From the NCBI GenBank assembly GCA_017446095.1, contig JAFSRN010000017.1, forward strand, positions 1-43,624: 43,624 nucleotides of DNA. The letters are read 5' to 3'. A program made the translations under genes and the position numbers. The number at the start of each line of letters is the position of its first letter. Positions within the stretch are counted from its first letter, which is position 1. Source of the DNA: Eubacterium sp. Its GTDB lineage: Bacteria; Bacillota; Clostridia; Oscillospirales; Acutalibacteraceae. Below are positions 42,264 through 43,624 of the stretch, in pieces. Under the pieces are notes generated by a model. That model had not been told where the DNA came from. It made no database searches and saw only the letters and a program-made list of their open reading frames with translations.

Positions 42264-43400
42264 TTAAACTTCGTAACCTACAAAGTTAGCAAACAAATCC
42301 TTGTATTTTGAATTCTGCGTTTTCATCGCTGCGTAGTCCCTGCCGTTAACAAAGCCGTCGCCGTTGAGGTCGCAGGTCATAATAACAATGTCGCCGTCCT
42401 CATCAGGTGAGAATGTGTGTGTAACCTCGGTGTTGCCCACAGTGATAACTGCCTCGGCATTATCCTCCGTAACGGTGCGAGTGTATGTGCCGTCTGTGTC
42501 CTCGCCGTCAATCTTTGCTTCGTCAATAATAATGTCGCTCGCTGCGCCTGACGGGTCGTTCATAGCGTAAATTGTACCGCCGAGCGTGTACTGCACCGGC
42601 TCAATAAATACGTCAAACGATCCTTTGAGCGATGAGTTCATAATGCGTGCGCCAAAGTAATAAGTCTGCCCTGCGGTAAGGCTTACGGAACTTATGCGGA
42701 AGTTCGTTGAGCTGCCGTAGTCGTCGTTATACGCAATCTGCTGATAATTGCTGTTGTAGATGTATCCGCGTGTGTCGTGCGTGCCTGTTGAGTAAAACTT
42801 GTATGTACCGCTGTACTTTGGCGTGTAGGGGTAATAAGCAAGCATACCGCCTGTCTGTGTGATGCGCACAGCGTACTCGCCGCAGGTAATCTTTTCCGTA
42901 TTCACGGCAATTTTATTGTCCGAGTTACGGTTATTTTTAATTATGTAGTGCAGCGCGTAGGAGCCTGCAGGCGCGTTAAGCGTAAAGTCCTTAAGCTCAA
43001 TGCCGTTGTACGCAAACGAGTAGTCGGCAATAGAAGTAACCTTGCTGCCGAGAGTGAGTTCGGTAAGCATCGGGCAGGATGCAAACGCGTACTCGCCTAT
43101 TGAAGTAACGCAGTTATCAAGCGTTACGCTTGACAGATGAGTCGCACCTGAAAAAGCGTAGTTGCCGATATGAGTCATATTCTCAATAATTACATTTTCA
43201 ACCTCAAGGATTAAGAAGTTCCACGGGGCTGAATACGAATTCTCATAATCGGGCATAACGCCGTCGTAGATATATAAAGTTTTAGTGTCGTCGTCATACT
43301 CCCAGATAAGCTCGTCATCTGCAAAAGCGATAAACGAAAATGCAAGTGCAAATACGAGGAACAAGGATATAACGGCTGCTGTGAAGTGCTTACGCTTCAT
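42264..43400 (-). CDS. Secreted BspA-type LRR protein with PPC-like and dockerin-like segments
   Basis: The start is ATG 43400 (GGTGA seven bases upstream), since the longer frame from 43445 has no binding site. The 378-residue product has a signal peptide (~1-27, cleavage near AFA/DD) and three BspA-type LRRs (IGNYAFSG, IGEYAFAS, IADYSFAY; ~75-150). A beta domain resembling bacterial pre-peptidase C-terminal modules follows (KYSGTYKFYSTG...AYNDDYGSSTNF...LTAGQTYYFGARI). At the C-terminus is one dockerin/EF-type calcium loop DLNGDGFVNGRDYAAMKT. A canonical dockerin needs two such loops, so this is half a dockerin or a degenerate one. It is probably a cell-surface or secreted binding protein. 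Confidence 0.85.
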   Translation of the reverse strand: MKRKHFTAAVISLFLVFALAFSFIAFADDELIWEYDDDTKTLYIYDGVMPDYENSYSAPWNFLILEVENVIIENMTHIGNYAFSGATHLSSVTLDNCVTSIGEYAFASCPMLTELTLGSKVTSIADYSFAYNGIELKDFTLNAPAGSYALHYIIKNNRNSDNKIAVNTEKITCGEYAVRITQTGGMLAYYPYTPKYSGTYKFYSTGTHDTRGYIYNSNYQQIAYNDDYGSSTNFRISSVSLTAGQTYYFGARIMNSSLKGSFDVFIEPVQYTLGGTIYAMNDPSGAASDIIIDEAKIDGEDTDGTYTRTVTEDNAEAVITVGNTEVTHTFSPDEDGDIVIMTCDLNGDGFVNGRDYAAMKTQNSKYKDLFANFVGYEV

Positions 43401-43458
43401 ACTAATCACCAAGATAAGTATAACATATATCTGTATTTTTTGCAATAAAAATAATTAA

Positions 43459-43483
43459 GGCGCGATTTTACATAATCACGCCG
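43459..43483. other. Hairpin beside repeat copy 3
   Basis: GGCGCGATT (43459-43467) and AATCACGCC (43474-43482) form an 8-bp stem with one mismatch and a six-base loop. It abuts the left end of repeat copy 3 and lies upstream of the minus-strand LRR gene. It has the shape of a terminator hairpin, but no T-run follows on the plus strand. Confidence 0.5.
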
Positions 43484-43484
43484 C

Positions 43485-43624
43485 AGCGTGTCGAAAAACC
43501 TAAGAAACAAGTTCGACACGCTGTGAGGATGAACGAAAAAGATGCAGAATCCCGTTTTCTTGCGAACTTTGCTGTACAACGGTACCGCTTGTGAGCAAAA
43601 AACGGGAAACGCCAAAACCCGCAG
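43485..43624 (+). repeat. Dispersed multi-hairpin repeat, copy 3 (cut by window end)
   Basis: The first 140 bases match copy 2 (from 34409) with four differences counted by eye, in the same orientation. The AGCGTGTCGAA/TTCGACACGCT end hairpin (43485-43522) and the CCCGTTTT/AAAACGGG pair are present; the rest lies outside the window. Confidence 0.92.

Overview
The window is a dense, mostly housekeeping stretch of a Gram-positive, endospore-forming anaerobe. Supporting genes are spoIIR, a SpoIIM-like gene, SpoIIE-type phosphatase and CwlD-like amidase genes, a T-box leader, strong AAGGAGG-type ribosome binding sites, TTG/GTG starts and sigma-A promoters with 16-17 base spacers. Dockerin-like and BspA-type LRR surface proteins, a clostripain-type protease and moderate GC point to class Clostridia, probably an Oscillospirales (Ruminococcus-like) gut bacterium. 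The taxon is inferred from gene content only.

Layout. 1-243: three tRNAs (Phe partial, Gly, Cys). 276-6450: a MscS channel, a small membrane protein and a 1390-residue zinc-ribbon/clostripain/LRR membrane protein. 6496-8133 (-): UPF0210/PFL and ACT-domain genes. 8263-12257: PHP phosphatase, Lrp regulator, aminotransferase, ispE and spoIIR. 12307-16409: two tRNA-Leu genes bracketing a dispersed repeat, a secreted C39-like protein and a GH13 glucosidase. 16551-21746: a four-gene operon (DUF2156 acyltransferase, MATE transporter fused to an anti-sigma-type ATPase domain, GNAT, membrane SpoIIE phosphatase), the best candidate for an undescribed system. 21791-24976: hydroxyacid dehydrogenase (-), amidase, radA and a 24-residue membrane peptide. 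25017-26484: a dif-like palindrome and a XerC/D-type recombinase. 26474-30242 (-): spoIIM, TIGR04086, yajC, tgt, queA. 30388-34386: asd-dapA-dapB (lysine/DAP synthesis) and a nucleotidyltransferase-like gene. 34712-38140 (-): cysE-cysS-aldo/keto reductase under a cysteine T-box. 38187-41833 (-): recA-recX-rimO-pgsA. 42023-43400: rpmB and a secreted LRR/dockerin-like protein.

Themes across the window. (1) A multi-hairpin repeat of about 274 bp occurs three times (12425, 34409, 43485), each time beside a terminator-like hairpin. At 34.4 kb it sits between two near-identical copies of one bidirectional terminator. (2) Three genes (spoIIR, the TIGR04086 gene, cysE) start directly after the T-run of an intrinsic terminator, so the terminator 3' arm overlaps the ribosome binding site. 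(3) The T-box specifier (UGC) and acceptor-binding bases (UGGA) match the tRNA-Cys encoded at 170-243. (4) A 28-bp palindrome with 11-6-11 geometry, like a Xer recombination site, lies about 440 bp upstream of the Xer gene.

All calls come from reading the sequence and from knowledge of the families. No searches, structure predictions or alignments were run.
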